Source of the DNA: Streptomyces sp. NBC_00683
GTDB taxonomy: Bacteria > Actinomycetota > Actinomycetes > Streptomycetales > Streptomycetaceae
NCBI RefSeq assembly: GCF_036226745.1
Contig: NZ_CP109013.1
Location: 3,596,001 to 3,660,000 of the forward strand
DNA: 64,000 bases
Reading direction: 5' to 3'
Below, in pieces: positions 25,961-34,214 of this stretch. A model generated the notes under the pieces. It was not told the DNA's origin. It saw only the letters and a list, made by a program, of their open reading frames with translations, and ran no database searches. A program made the position numbers and the translations under genes. The first letter of the stretch is position 1. Each line of letters opens with the position of its first letter.

Positions 25961-27220
25961 ATGGCCCACAGCGAGCCGCACCGGCCGGACAACAACGCGG
26001 CGGGCCCCGGAGCCACCCCCGGCGCAGCCGCACTCCTCCTCAGCGGCGCCCGGCTCACCGACGGGCGCACCGTCGACGTACGGATCCGTGGCCACCACAT
26101 CGAGGCCGTGGCCGCGGCAGGCACCCTGACCGCCCACGGAACGCGCCTGGACCTGCGCGGCTACCTCCTGCTCCCCGCGCCCGCCGAACCCCACGCACAC
26201 AGCGACACGGCGCTCACCGCAGACAGTCCCGGCCCCGCGCCGCACTCCGTCGAGGACATCCGGCGCCGCACCACCGAAGCCGCCCTGATCCAGCTCAGTC
26301 AGGGCGCCACCGCCCTGCGCAGCCACGTACGCATCGGGGACGGGCAAGGCCTCGCGGCCCTCGAAGCCGTCCTCCAGGCCCGCCGTTCCCTGCGGGGGCT
26401 CACCGAGATCGTCGCCGTCGCCGTACCCGGGGTCCTCACGGGCACCGCGGGCGCCGGCAACCTCGCCATGCTCCGCGACGCCATGGACATGGGTGCGGGT
26501 GTCATCGGCGGCCGCCCCGGCCTGGACCCCGACCCGGACGGCTACACCGAAACGGTCCTGGACATCGCCGCCGAGAACGACCGCCCCGTCGACCTCCACA
26601 CCGACGGTGACGACCCCGGCCGGCTGGCCCGCCTCGCCGCCATGGCCCAGGGGCTGCGCCCGGGCGTCTCCATCGGCCCCTGCGCGGCCCTCTCCCGGCT
26701 CCCCGCCGAAGCCGCGGCCCGCACCGCCGACCGGCTCGCCTCCACCGGCGTGGCGGTGGTCTGCCTCCCCCAGGGCACCTGCTCGGGCGCCGCCCACCGC
26801 GGAACCCCGCCCGTCCCCCTGCTGCGCTCCGCAGGGGTACGTGTCGCCGCAGGCAGCGGGGCCCTACGGGACACCGCGAACCCGGTCGGCCGCGGTGACC
26901 CCCTGGAAGCCGCCTACCTCCTCGCCTCGCAGAACGGCCTGAGCGCCGAGCACGCGTACGACGCCGTCTCCACCGCCGCCAGGGCCGCCATGGGCCTGCC
27001 GGGCGTACGGATCGAAGCCGGTTTCCCGGCCGAGCTGCTCGCCGTACGCGGAGAAGGGCTCTCCGGGGTGCTCTCCCTCGCGTACAGCCGGATCGTGGTG
27101 CACCGAGGACGTGTCGTCGCGCGGACGAGTGCGGTACGCGAGTACTGCGACTCCGAGACCACCACCCTGGGCCTCCCCCGCCAGGGGCGCACCGATTCCG
27201 GCCCCGGCGGCGGACCTTGA
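25961..27220 (+). CDS. Amidohydrolase/cytosine-deaminase-like protein, metal site apparently degenerate
   Basis: This 419-aa protein has the amidohydrolase layout: an N-terminal beta-sandwich strand (LSGARLTDGRTVDVRIRG), then H78 and H80 in EPHAHSD, then a TIM barrel. Later ligands look eroded. The position of the barrel His after strand 6 reads SIGPCAALSRLP, and the usual GSDN Asp site reads AGSGALRD. The enzyme may have lost metal or act differently. TCTGGAG lies 8 nt before the ATG. A separate NAD(P)-binding gene follows after 34 nt. Confidence 0.8.
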   Translation: MAHSEPHRPDNNAAGPGATPGAAALLLSGARLTDGRTVDVRIRGHHIEAVAAAGTLTAHGTRLDLRGYLLLPAPAEPHAHSDTALTADSPGPAPHSVEDIRRRTTEAALIQLSQGATALRSHVRIGDGQGLAALEAVLQARRSLRGLTEIVAVAVPGVLTGTAGAGNLAMLRDAMDMGAGVIGGRPGLDPDPDGYTETVLDIAAENDRPVDLHTDGDDPGRLARLAAMAQGLRPGVSIGPCAALSRLPAEAAARTADRLASTGVAVVCLPQGTCSGAAHRGTPPVPLLRSAGVRVAAGSGALRDTANPVGRGDPLEAAYLLASQNGLSAEHAYDAVSTAARAAMGLPGVRIEAGFPAELLAVRGEGLSGVLSLAYSRIVVHRGRVVARTSAVREYCDSETTTLGLPRQGRTDSGPGGGP

Positions 27221-27254
27221 GCGCGAACGCGCGCTCCGGCGTACGGTCGTGAGC

Positions 27255-27911
27255 ATGCGCATTGTCATTGCAGGCGGACACGGTCAGATCGCGCTGCGGC
27301 TGGAGCGGTTGCTCGCTGCACGCGGAGACGAAGCTGTGGGCATCATCCGCAACCCGAAACAGATCGATGACCTCCGGGCCGCAGGGGCCGAACCCGTGGT
27401 CCTCGACCTCGAATCGGCCTCCGTCGAAGAGACCGCTGAGGTCCTGCGCGGGGCGGACGCGGTGGTCTTCGCCGCCGGTGCCGGCCCGAACAGCGGCAGC
27501 GAACGCAAGGACACGGTGGACCGCGGTGCGGCGGTGCTCTTCGCGGACGCGGCGGAACAGGCAGGGGTACGCCGCTACGTCGTCGTCTCGTCCATGGGCG
27601 CCGACCCCGACCACCCGGGCAACGAGGTGTTCGACGTCTACCTGCGCGCCAAGGGCGCCGCGGACGCCGACGTACGCTCCAGGGCGGCACTCGACTGGAC
27701 GATCCTGCGCCCCGGGATGCTGACGAACGACGCGGGCACCGGCCAGGTGCTGCTCGCCGCCTCGACGGGCCGCGGCCCGGTCCCGCGTGACGATGTGGCA
27801 GCGGTTCTGCTGGAGCTGCTGGACACGCCTGCGGCTGCGGGCCTGACCCTGGAACTGATCTCCGGGAGCGTGCCGTTGACGGTCGCGGTGAAGGACATCG
27901 CCGGGAACTGA
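27255..27911 (+). CDS. NAD(P)-binding SDR-like protein
   Basis: This 218-aa Rossmann-fold protein has IVIAGGHGQIALRL as its nucleotide-binding loop. It also has VVFAAGAGPNSGSERKDTVDRG and VVVSSMGADPDHPG, as in the YtfG/NmrA-like atypical short-chain dehydrogenases. The start is ATG at 27255. It is related in fold to the 22387-23022 protein but diverged. It may share a transcript with the amidohydrolase. The substrate is unknown. Confidence 0.87.
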   Translation: MRIVIAGGHGQIALRLERLLAARGDEAVGIIRNPKQIDDLRAAGAEPVVLDLESASVEETAEVLRGADAVVFAAGAGPNSGSERKDTVDRGAAVLFADAAEQAGVRRYVVVSSMGADPDHPGNEVFDVYLRAKGAADADVRSRAALDWTILRPGMLTNDAGTGQVLLAASTGRGPVPRDDVAAVLLELLDTPAAAGLTLELISGSVPLTVAVKDIAGN

Positions 27912-27969
27912 TTCGCACGATGCCCCTACGTTGCTCCGGGAGCTGGGGAGTTGAGCGCTTCCACTCCCC

Positions 27970-28626
27970 TCAATCGATCAGCTCCCGGATCGCGTGTTCG
28001 GACCAACGGCCTGCCGCCCCTCGCGCAGAGGCCAGGTAGGCAGCCACCGTTGCCGCATCCCAGGCCCCGGCTGCCAGCAAGCCCGAGGCGATGAAGCGCA
28101 CATAGTCGCGGGACGGCGGCACCGGGGCCACGTCGTCGGCACTCCACGGGGCCGTGAAGGTGAGCACAGGGAGCCCGTCCAACAGGCCCGCGCAGATCAA
28201 CGTCTCGTACCGACCGCCCCCGATCCTGGCCACGCCCGAGGTGAGCACCTCGCTGAGGTCCAGGTCCTCCCCGGGCTCCCTGTACATCTCCTGGGCGGCG
28301 ATGTCCGCGAACTGCGACGCCGAGACGAGGTGGGCGCGGGCATGGAGCAGCCCTGCGCCTTCCGGGTCGTAGAAGGCCCGCCCGCCGCCCCAGACCGGCG
28401 ACTCGGTGGCGAAGTAGAGGGCTCCCGCCAGCTCCACAGGAACGGACCGACCGGGCAGCCGCTGGTCCCGGCACCCCGGATACGCCCTGCCGGCCCCCGG
28501 CGGCCTGCCGCCCTTGAGGTAGCAGGCGAGCCGCTCCAGATGCATGTTGGAGCCGTAGGAGGCGTACCAGACGCGCTGCGGCGCGGTCTCCTCCACGAGC
28601 ACCGGCTGAATCCGATGCGCACCCAC
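27970..28626 (-). CDS. Gamma-glutamylcyclotransferase-like fold protein
   Basis: This protein of about 218 aa has WYASYGSNMHLERL, the YGSN signature of the gamma-glutamylcyclotransferase/AIG2-like fold, which binds the gamma-glutamyl group. It continues with WGGGRAFYDPEGAG, seen in Streptomyces members. GTG at 28626 is chosen because GGGAGG lies 7 nt upstream; a GTG 3 nt further up is also possible. The function is not established. It ends convergently with the NAD(P)-binding gene, 58 nt away, and its start abuts the degenerate att site. Confidence 0.78.
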   Translation of the reverse strand: MGAHRIQPVLVEETAPQRVWYASYGSNMHLERLACYLKGGRPPGAGRAYPGCRDQRLPGRSVPVELAGALYFATESPVWGGGRAFYDPEGAGLLHARAHLVSASQFADIAAQEMYREPGEDLDLSEVLTSGVARIGGGRYETLICAGLLDGLPVLTFTAPWSADDVAPVPPSRDYVRFIASGLLAAGAWDAATVAAYLASARGAAGRWSEHAIRELID

Positions 28627-28665
28627 CACAGTGCCTCCCGCGGATCGGCGTGGTCCACCGTCACA

Positions 28666-28745
28666 CTCGCACACGCGCAGAAATCCCGCCCGACCTGTTG
28701 TCCAAGCAGGTCGTACGGGGTTTCCCGTCCTGTGTCGGTGCCAGG
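28666..28745. repeat. Degenerate third copy of the tRNA-Tyr att core
   Basis: These 80 nt align without gaps to the first 80 nt of attL and attR, at about 71 identities by hand count. They include the tRNA-terminator hairpin, here AAATCCCGCCCGACCTG to CAGGTCGTACGGGGTTT. The tRNA part beyond 28745 is only weakly similar. This marks an older integration boundary at the tRNA-Tyr site. Confidence 0.8.
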
Positions 28746-28802
28746 CCGCACCGGCTCCGCAGCCCGGAAATACCGTCGCCCGTCCCGTGCCGACGGAGAA
28801 CA

Positions 28803-29435
28803 ATGCCGGGCATGGGGACAGACATACACGGCTTCATCGAATGCCGCTGGGATCGCTGGCTGGACGAGGACGACCGCGCGTGGAACCAGGTCATTGACCT
28901 TTCGCACCTCTACAACGGGCGCGACTACGTTGCCTTCGGATCCCTCTTCGGTGTCCGCGACACCACCTCGTTCCGCGCACTCGCCGATCACCGGGGCCTC
29001 CCTCATGACGTGTCGAAGGAGGTCCTCGCTGACTTCGAGCCCTGGAGTGACGAGTTGCACGGCGAGTCCTGGATCACCTGGGCGGAGCTGGCGGCCGCCG
29101 ACTGGGACGAAGTCTCGAACGAGGTCGACGGCTGTGTGCACGAGTTCCGCCGGAGCTCGGACGGCAGCTGGAAGATGCACGGACGGAACTCCGGCCTCAC
29201 CCGCTTTGCCGAACTCGCCGGCCTCACCGATGCCCGGCAGCTCTACTCCGCGGGCAGCGTCTTTCCCGAGAACACCGAGTGGCCGGACGGCGGCCGACTC
29301 TTCCGCGTCGGCCGCCTGCGGCGAAAGGACGCCGTACCCGACAGCGAATGGGGCGCCGTCTGGTCGGTCATGCGCACGCTGGCGAATCTGCACGGCGACG
29401 AGGGAGTCCGCCTGGTCGTCTGGTTCGACGGCTGA
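28803..29435 (+). CDS. Conserved hypothetical protein (TDIH N terminus)
   Basis: This 210-aa protein begins MPGMGTDIHGFIECR. Proteins starting with MxTDIH are known from phages and actinomycetes but have no function that I can name. No transmembrane segment or signal peptide is seen; it is rich in Trp and acidic residues. ACGGAG lies 6 nt before ATG 28803. A start at the internal ATG 28812 (MGTDIH) would agree better with relatives but has no ribosome-binding site. It lies inside the segment bounded by the degenerate att and attL. Confidence 0.72.
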   Translation: MPGMGTDIHGFIECRWDRWLDEDDRAWNQVIDLSHLYNGRDYVAFGSLFGVRDTTSFRALADHRGLPHDVSKEVLADFEPWSDELHGESWITWAELAAADWDEVSNEVDGCVHEFRRSSDGSWKMHGRNSGLTRFAELAGLTDARQLYSAGSVFPENTEWPDGGRLFRVGRLRRKDAVPDSEWGAVWSVMRTLANLHGDEGVRLVVWFDG

Positions 29436-29595
29436 CTCACTTGGGGCAAGGGCCCAAGAGCACCGCTCCAGGGGTTCGAACTCGGCCCGGTGTGGTCACG
29501 GTCCGCCGCATGCAACGCAGCGAGAAGGCCTCAACAGGGTGCCACCGAACGCGACCACTTACACGGCTGAAGGGACGTCATCCCCGCTACGGTTC

Positions 29596-30570
29596 CTACA
29601 GCTTGTTGTAGACGAGCGGCCATCCGGCGAAACCGTCCGCGGTCCGGTAGACCAGCTCCACGTACTCCTCGCCGAGCAAGTCCTTCAGGTCGTCGCTGGG
29701 CTCGCCCGGCAGCAGCACCACGACTCGCAGAATCCTGTCCCCGGGGATGTGCCGGCGGTAGTCCGCCAACTGCCCGATCGCCATCCGAATATTGGCCCGC
29801 GTCGTCAGTCCCTTCGCCTCATACAGTGCGTGGTCCGTCGCGTCGTACAGGTCGGGAGTGAGCACACCGGGCTCGCCCTCCACAGCGATCTGGAAGCTGT
29901 GAGTCCTGTGTCCCGCGGCCTCCAGGTGAGCTGCGAACGCTTTGACCAGCTCTCCCTTGCGGCGCAGTACCTTGCGCTGCCCCGCGGGAATGTCCGCGAT
30001 GGTCTCCGCGGTGCTGTGGTGCTCGGCTACGACCTCGGGGTCAACGATCTCGTACCCCGACCTGGTAGCCACCGGTGCACGGTCCGCCTCGGTCCATGCC
30101 GGCGTCGTTCCCCCGGCCGGCCGGAACCGGAAGACCAACACGTCACGCATCACGTGGTCCTTACCGGGCCCCCGCCGAACGTCGTAGGGCCTCACCGGGT
30201 CCAGGACCATCTGTCCGACGTAGCGCTGCCGCAGCGTCCCGCTCCCCGGCACCTTGCCCGCGGCGACGAACAGATGGAGCTCACGGCCCTTCTCGACATG
30301 GGTCAGGAGCGCCTCGTTACGGCCGGACGGTTTCTGCGGCCCGTTGGCGCCGGCCCCGGTGTACAGGTACAGCGGCCCGAACTCGTCATCTTCCGCGCGG
30401 CCATCGAACGTGTACCCGTACTCCTCGCCCGCTGAAGGGTCGGAGTACACGAACACTTTGCCCGCCTCATCTGCCGGCTCGATGCTTTGAACGCCACAGC
30501 CGTAAGCCGCCGCGACGGCATCGCGGGTCGTGATCCGCCCCGGCACAAGAAGGTCAACGGTCGTCGGCAT
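29596..30570 (-). CDS. Putative type IV restriction endonuclease (SRA-like domain plus PD-(D/E)XK)
   Basis: This 324-aa protein appears to have two domains. Residues of about 70-170 contain FGPLYLYTGAGANGPQ, SGRNEALLTHVEKGRELHLF and VGQMVLD, resembling the SRA-like base-reading domain of ScoMcrA-type enzymes. The C-terminal part has PDLYDATDHALYEAKG followed by IGQLADYRR, which fits a PD-(D/E)XK nuclease core (Asp, then E-x-K). Together they suggest cleavage of modified foreign DNA. S. coelicolor encodes its modification-dependent enzyme ScoMcrA near the same tRNA-Tyr/SLP1 locus, as I recall. The assignment rests on motif reading only. Confidence 0.6.
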   Translation of the reverse strand: MPTTVDLLVPGRITTRDAVAAAYGCGVQSIEPADEAGKVFVYSDPSAGEEYGYTFDGRAEDDEFGPLYLYTGAGANGPQKPSGRNEALLTHVEKGRELHLFVAAGKVPGSGTLRQRYVGQMVLDPVRPYDVRRGPGKDHVMRDVLVFRFRPAGGTTPAWTEADRAPVATRSGYEIVDPEVVAEHHSTAETIADIPAGQRKVLRRKGELVKAFAAHLEAAGHRTHSFQIAVEGEPGVLTPDLYDATDHALYEAKGLTTRANIRMAIGQLADYRRHIPGDRILRVVVLLPGEPSDDLKDLLGEEYVELVYRTADGFAGWPLVYNKL

Positions 30571-30681
30571 GGCGCGACCATAACCACCCCCACGGACAGC
30601 CTGCGCCCCCTTTTCAAACGGCAGGGCGAAGACGGCCCCCACTCCACCAGGAACCGGGGCCGCCCTCATCCCTCTGAGTGA

Positions 30682-31605
30682 TCAAGTCGGCAACTGCTGG
30701 GCCGCGCGGTGGTCGTGCGTCGGGATGATCGTGACTCGGTCCTTGACCGCGTGCAGGCGATGCAACGTCCGGAAGGTCTCGTGCCGGTCTTCGTCGGCGA
30801 GCCCACCGGGGTAGCCGGCCTTTTGCCGGATGAGGTCGATCTGGTCGTTGTGCCAGGCAGCGTCGCCGGCGAGCAGCACCCAGCCCGTTGCCGTGTGCGC
30901 AAGAACTCCGACGCTGCCAGGGGTGTGTCCTGCGAGGTCGACGAGCACGACGGAACCGTCGCCGAAGAGGTCGTGGCCGGCGGCGAACGTGAGGACCGGC
31001 GGGCCGTCCAGTTCGTACTGGACAATGCCCCGGCCGCGCAGGGACTCGCGGACGCCACCCACGGGTGCGATCGAGCCCTGCATGACCCAGTCGTGTTCGC
31101 GGCGGTGCAGGTGTACCGGCAGATCGGGAAGATCGAGGAGTCCGCATACGTGGTCCCAATGCGCGTGCGTCGGCAGCGCGAAATCCAGGCCGGAATGCGA
31201 CCGCTCACGCAGCGCGGTGACGGTGGCGACAGTGTCGGCCGGGGGACGCACCGCGCCCCGCAGGAACGCCGGCAATTCGGCAATGGCCCGGCTTTCGACA
31301 TCCAGGCAGACACTCGGATCCACGATGAACGTCGCTTCCGGGTGGGTGATCACGAACGACAGCAGCGAGTTCTCGATTCGCCGTGGCTGCCGCAGCCCCT
31401 CCACGATCAGTGCGGTGGGCACGGACCGTGGCACCTGTCGCAGTGCGGACACGGTGACCGACACCGCCGTGTCCGGGAGCCCCGCGTCGGTCAAGCCGCG
31501 CAGAAACCGCTGGTCGGGGCGTCGGGGACGGACAAGACCCGTTGCCAGGCTTGCGACCGCGCCACAGCATGCGGCCAGCGTCAGTGATCTCACGGTGTCA
31601 GACAC
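30682..31605 (-). CDS. MBL-fold metallohydrolase
   Basis: This 307-aa protein has the metallo-beta-lactamase metal motif THAHWDH and later ligands in LAGHTPGSVG and LLAGDAAWHND. A final His in IIPTHDH completes a two-metal site. The first 45 residues hold a hydrophobic stretch (SLTLAACCGAVASLATGL), perhaps a membrane anchor or signal. The family includes lactonases and other hydrolases. It is divergent from a MerR regulator with a clear operator between them, so it is probably inducible. The start is GTG at 31605. Confidence 0.85.
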   Translation of the reverse strand: MSDTVRSLTLAACCGAVASLATGLVRPRRPDQRFLRGLTDAGLPDTAVSVTVSALRQVPRSVPTALIVEGLRQPRRIENSLLSFVITHPEATFIVDPSVCLDVESRAIAELPAFLRGAVRPPADTVATVTALRERSHSGLDFALPTHAHWDHVCGLLDLPDLPVHLHRREHDWVMQGSIAPVGGVRESLRGRGIVQYELDGPPVLTFAAGHDLFGDGSVVLVDLAGHTPGSVGVLAHTATGWVLLAGDAAWHNDQIDLIRQKAGYPGGLADEDRHETFRTLHRLHAVKDRVTIIPTHDHRAAQQLPT

Positions 31606-31658
31606 AGCAACGTTGTCCCTCTCGCGATCGGGTGGGCGTTCGATGACGGGACGGTATA

Positions 31659-31678
31659 ACTTCAGGCCGACCTGAAGT
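31659..31678. promoter_or_regulatory. MerR operator
   Basis: ACTTCAGG-N4-CCTGAAGT is a perfect 8-bp dyad between the divergent MBL hydrolase and MerR genes, 12 nt before the MerR ATG. This is the usual spacing for a MerR autoregulatory site. Confidence 0.75.
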
Positions 31679-31689
31679 AAAGGAGTGCG

Positions 31690-32094
31690 ATGTCCGCAGT
31701 GGAGTTGAAGATCGGCGATGCCGCGGCCCTGCTCGGGGTGGCCACCCATGTCCTCCGACACTGGGAGGACATCGGACTGCTCACCCCGCGCCGGCTGCCC
31801 TCCGGGCATCGCCTCTACGACGACCAGACCATCGGCCAGGCCCGCCTCATCCAAATCAGCCAGCGGGCCGGGCTGTCACTCGCCGAGATCGGTGAACTTG
31901 TTGCGGGGGAACGGGTCGACCGCATCGGCCTGATCAACGCGAAGCGCAACCGGATCGCCGAACACATCGCGAACCTCGAACTGGCTGACCGGTTCCTGGC
32001 CCACCTGGTGCGCTGCGTACACCCGGTCATCTCCGACTGTCCGGAGTGTTCCGCCCTGGTGGAGCGGGGCGCGCGGTTGGCGATCACCCAGTGA
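31690..32094 (+). CDS. MerR family transcriptional regulator
   Basis: This 134-aa protein has an N-terminal winged helix-turn-helix (KIGDAAALLGVATHVLRHWEDIGLLTPRR) followed by a dimerisation helix. The short C-terminal tail RCVHPVISDCPECSALV has three Cys and one His, suggesting metal or redox sensing. AAAGGAG lies 4 nt before the ATG. It probably controls the divergent MBL hydrolase through the dyad at 31659-31678. It ends 26 nt before attL. Confidence 0.9.
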   Translation: MSAVELKIGDAAALLGVATHVLRHWEDIGLLTPRRLPSGHRLYDDQTIGQARLIQISQRAGLSLAEIGELVAGERVDRIGLINAKRNRIAEHIANLELADRFLAHLVRCVHPVISDCPECSALVERGARLAITQ

Positions 32095-32120
32095 TTCAGC
32101 ATGAGAGCGCGTGCAGCACG

Positions 32121-32237
32121 CTTGCACACACGAAGAAACCCCGCCCGACCTGTTGTTTAAGCAGGTCGGACGGGGTTTCCCGTCCTGTGGCGGCGCCAGG
32201 GTTCGAACCTGGGTAGGCTGAGCCGGCAGATTTACAG
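32121..32237. repeat. attL: left 117-bp core repeat
   Basis: It is identical to 49616-49732. It contains the tRNA-Tyr 3' half from the T arm to the anticodon (ending TTTACAG) and the tRNA terminator hairpin at 32136-32178. To its right, 32238-32391 is element sequence with no gene seen. A faint tRNA-like stretch (TTGAGCCACCTGGGGCAC) occurs there. Confidence 0.95.
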
Positions 32238-32391
32238 CGGGCTCCCCTCGATGACGCTCACCTGCGGCTTCTCTCCTACTTGAGCCACCTGGGGCACGCC
32301 TGGGGGAGGGCTCTGAGATGCACCGCCACAGGAGGAGCGGGGGCTTGCCCCTAGGGCATTCGGATTCAGCCAAGGAGCCCAACTTGTGCTC

Positions 32392-32529
32392 TCACCCGGT
32401 GTCCAACCTTCCCTCCTTCAGGCCACTGAGGGCGGTTGCGTATCCAGCCAAGGCTGCCTCGTTCACCAGGTCGCGGATATCGACGGGATCATCTCGTAGA
32501 CGCCGAATCTCTTTCCTCTGGTCAGTCAC
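32392..32529 (-). CDS. Possible small protein (45 aa)
   Basis: An open frame of 45 codons starts with GTG at 32529 (VTDQRKEIRRLRDDPVDIRD) and ends with TGA at 32392. It is charged, probably helical and has no membrane segment. GGAGGA occurs upstream, but 13 nt away, which is rather far. It is the only coding candidate in the 650-nt gap between MerR and the first cargo gene; 32530-32748 holds nothing else recognisable. Confidence 0.35.
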   Translation of the reverse strand: MTDQRKEIRRLRDDPVDIRDLVNEAALAGYATALSGLKEGRLDTG

Positions 32530-32748
32530 GTCGAGCCCACTGTCCTCCGGCTCTCACTGACAACCGTCCTGTCGGCGCGCCTCCTCGCACCAACGACCAA
32601 GCGGCTATCAGACAGCCGAGCGCGTCCAGGGCGGTTGCGAGCCGTCAACACCCTGACTGCGGCCGCGGGGCTAGCCTCCACGCCGGATGCAGTCGGCGCG
32701 GTAGCTAACTAGCAGACACGAGCAGCACACGTACGTGACACTAATGCC

Positions 32749-33042
32749 GTGACTAGCAACCAACGGCGCATCCTCTGGGGCGGTACCGCAGCCCTTGGCA
32801 TAGCTCTCCTAATCATCAGCATCTACCTGGGACTTGAAAAGGCCAGCATGCTGGCAGGTATCGCAGGCGCATTTTTCGGTCTATTGGGTGCAACCTTCGG
32901 AATTTATCAACTTCGAAATGCACAGAACAACCCCACCGGGGGCCCTAGACAGGTCCAACGCAGCGGAAACGACTCAATAAACTTGCAGAGCGGAAATGAT
33001 TTGACGATTGGCGACGACAATAAGTTTGGCAACTCGTCATGA
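32749..33042 (+). CDS. Two-TM cargo protein with N/Q/G motif
   Basis: This 97-aa protein has two adjacent hydrophobic segments (about residues 9-27 and 33-52) and then a polar tail QRSGNDSINLQSGNDLTIGD. The tail motif N-x-Q-x-G-x-D-x-x-I-G recurs at the N terminus of the next protein. The stop overlaps the next start by ATGA, so the two are translated together. The GTG start is uncertain because no ribosome-binding site is visible. Function unknown; it could be a membrane effector or anchor of a conflict system. Confidence 0.65.
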   Translation: MTSNQRRILWGGTAALGIALLIISIYLGLEKASMLAGIAGAFFGLLGATFGIYQLRNAQNNPTGGPRQVQRSGNDSINLQSGNDLTIGDDNKFGNSS

Positions 33043-34109
33043 AATGGAATACGAGGCGCCAAACGTCGCGCGACAACAACACGAACATGCAAGCCGGCAG
33101 GGACATCACGATAGGATTAGGATATAAGGACGTAAAAGCAATTTCCCACGATACGGCAATGGAAGTTTTCACAAGGAACTTCCAATCGCTCAGCAGAGAG
33201 GCCTATTCCGTAGCCCAACTGCGAGCTGACGAATTCACTCTCAACCTAGTTGAATCTCTTCAGCAGCGGGCCCCAGATGCACTGGAACATTTCCAGGACC
33301 CTGGTACCCAGTCGGCACTATTCTCCGCGCAATCAGGATACGCAAAGACCGGTGATGCAGCTCTTGGCGAAGTTCTCATTGAACTCCTCATTAGTCGCAC
33401 AAGTTGCCACCAGCGCGACACTTCACAGCTGGCCTCAAGTTTCGCGATCGGAATCGCCGAGCACTTGTCATCGCATCACTTCGCGATTCTTACGTGCAAT
33501 TTCGCATTAAAGCAACTAGCCTACAGCGACATCCATTCGATCGATTCACTCGCCAAAAAAATCGAAGAGACGGTCGGGCCATTCTTTCAAGACTTGCGGG
33601 ACGGCGCTCCCCTCGACTTGGATTACCTGGCCGGCCTCGGCTGCACGATCGCCACGGCCGGATCCCTCTCTCCCGCAAAATATGCTGGCATGAACTACCC
33701 CGGTCTATTCACACGAGGGTTTTCGGATAAGGAACTCATGCATGCCGAGCGCCTCATCGGCACACAGCTAGTACACCCTTTCGGGCCGGAGCCCGACCGC
33801 TACAAAATCAACGCCATCACAACGAAAGAACTTCTAAAACTTATCGATACCCTATTCCTTCACGACATTACCGACTTAGCTCTATCGGCCCTCAGGAATA
33901 CCGTGCTGCTTGAGCACGAGATCGAGCGTATGCTCACCAATAGCAGGCCAAACTTGACGCCGATCTTCAGGCGTCTCGGCGAACTGGAAATGAACGGGCA
34001 TATTAATACGGCGATCGGGACTGCGATCGCGCACGCTAACATGTGTCGGATCATTCCCGAATTCGATGTTTCGCTCGCCGCCCTCATTCCAAAAGGATCA
34101 GTGACCTGA
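33039..34109 (+). CDS. LPO_1073/Vpar_1526-like protein, putative defence gene
   Basis: This 356-aa soluble protein starts with the motif NNTNMQAGRDITIGLGYKDVKAI. It continues MEVFTRNFQSLSREAYSVAQLRADEFT, the layout of the LPO_1073/Vpar_1526 family, known mostly from mobile DNA and without an established function. The remainder is helical and has no recognised catalytic motif. The gene is markedly AT-rich for Streptomyces (24 of 60 G/C at 33121-33180) and has rare TTA Leu codons, including 33117-33119. Expression would therefore need the bldA tRNA, and recent transfer is likely. It is coupled to the two-TM gene upstream. Confidence 0.7.
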   Translation: MKWNTRRQTSRDNNTNMQAGRDITIGLGYKDVKAISHDTAMEVFTRNFQSLSREAYSVAQLRADEFTLNLVESLQQRAPDALEHFQDPGTQSALFSAQSGYAKTGDAALGEVLIELLISRTSCHQRDTSQLASSFAIGIAEHLSSHHFAILTCNFALKQLAYSDIHSIDSLAKKIEETVGPFFQDLRDGAPLDLDYLAGLGCTIATAGSLSPAKYAGMNYPGLFTRGFSDKELMHAERLIGTQLVHPFGPEPDRYKINAITTKELLKLIDTLFLHDITDLALSALRNTVLLEHEIERMLTNSRPNLTPIFRRLGELEMNGHINTAIGTAIAHANMCRIIPEFDVSLAALIPKGSVT

Positions 34110-34214
34110 GGCGCTTGACTACCCACAAGTGCCCCACGAAGGCTGGAACACTCCGCGGACCAGAACGGCTTCACGCCACCCGTCGACAGGTCGAATCTAA
34201 TGGCAGCGCCTCAA

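Noticed and set aside
29450..29500. GGGGTTCGAACTCGGCCC, a T-arm-like sequence suggesting a tRNA relic
   Set aside because: No acceptor, D or anticodon arm can be built around it, so it is most likely chance.
28803..31605. CRISPR or phage genome remnants in the relic segment
   Set aside because: No short direct repeats with spacers and no phage structural genes were seen. The segment reads as a few independent genes.
32238..32310. tRNA-like stretch right of attL (TTGAGCCACCTGGGGCAC)
   Set aside because: It only loosely resembles the 5' half of tRNA-Tyr and has an insertion and no paired acceptor. It is not a functional tRNA.
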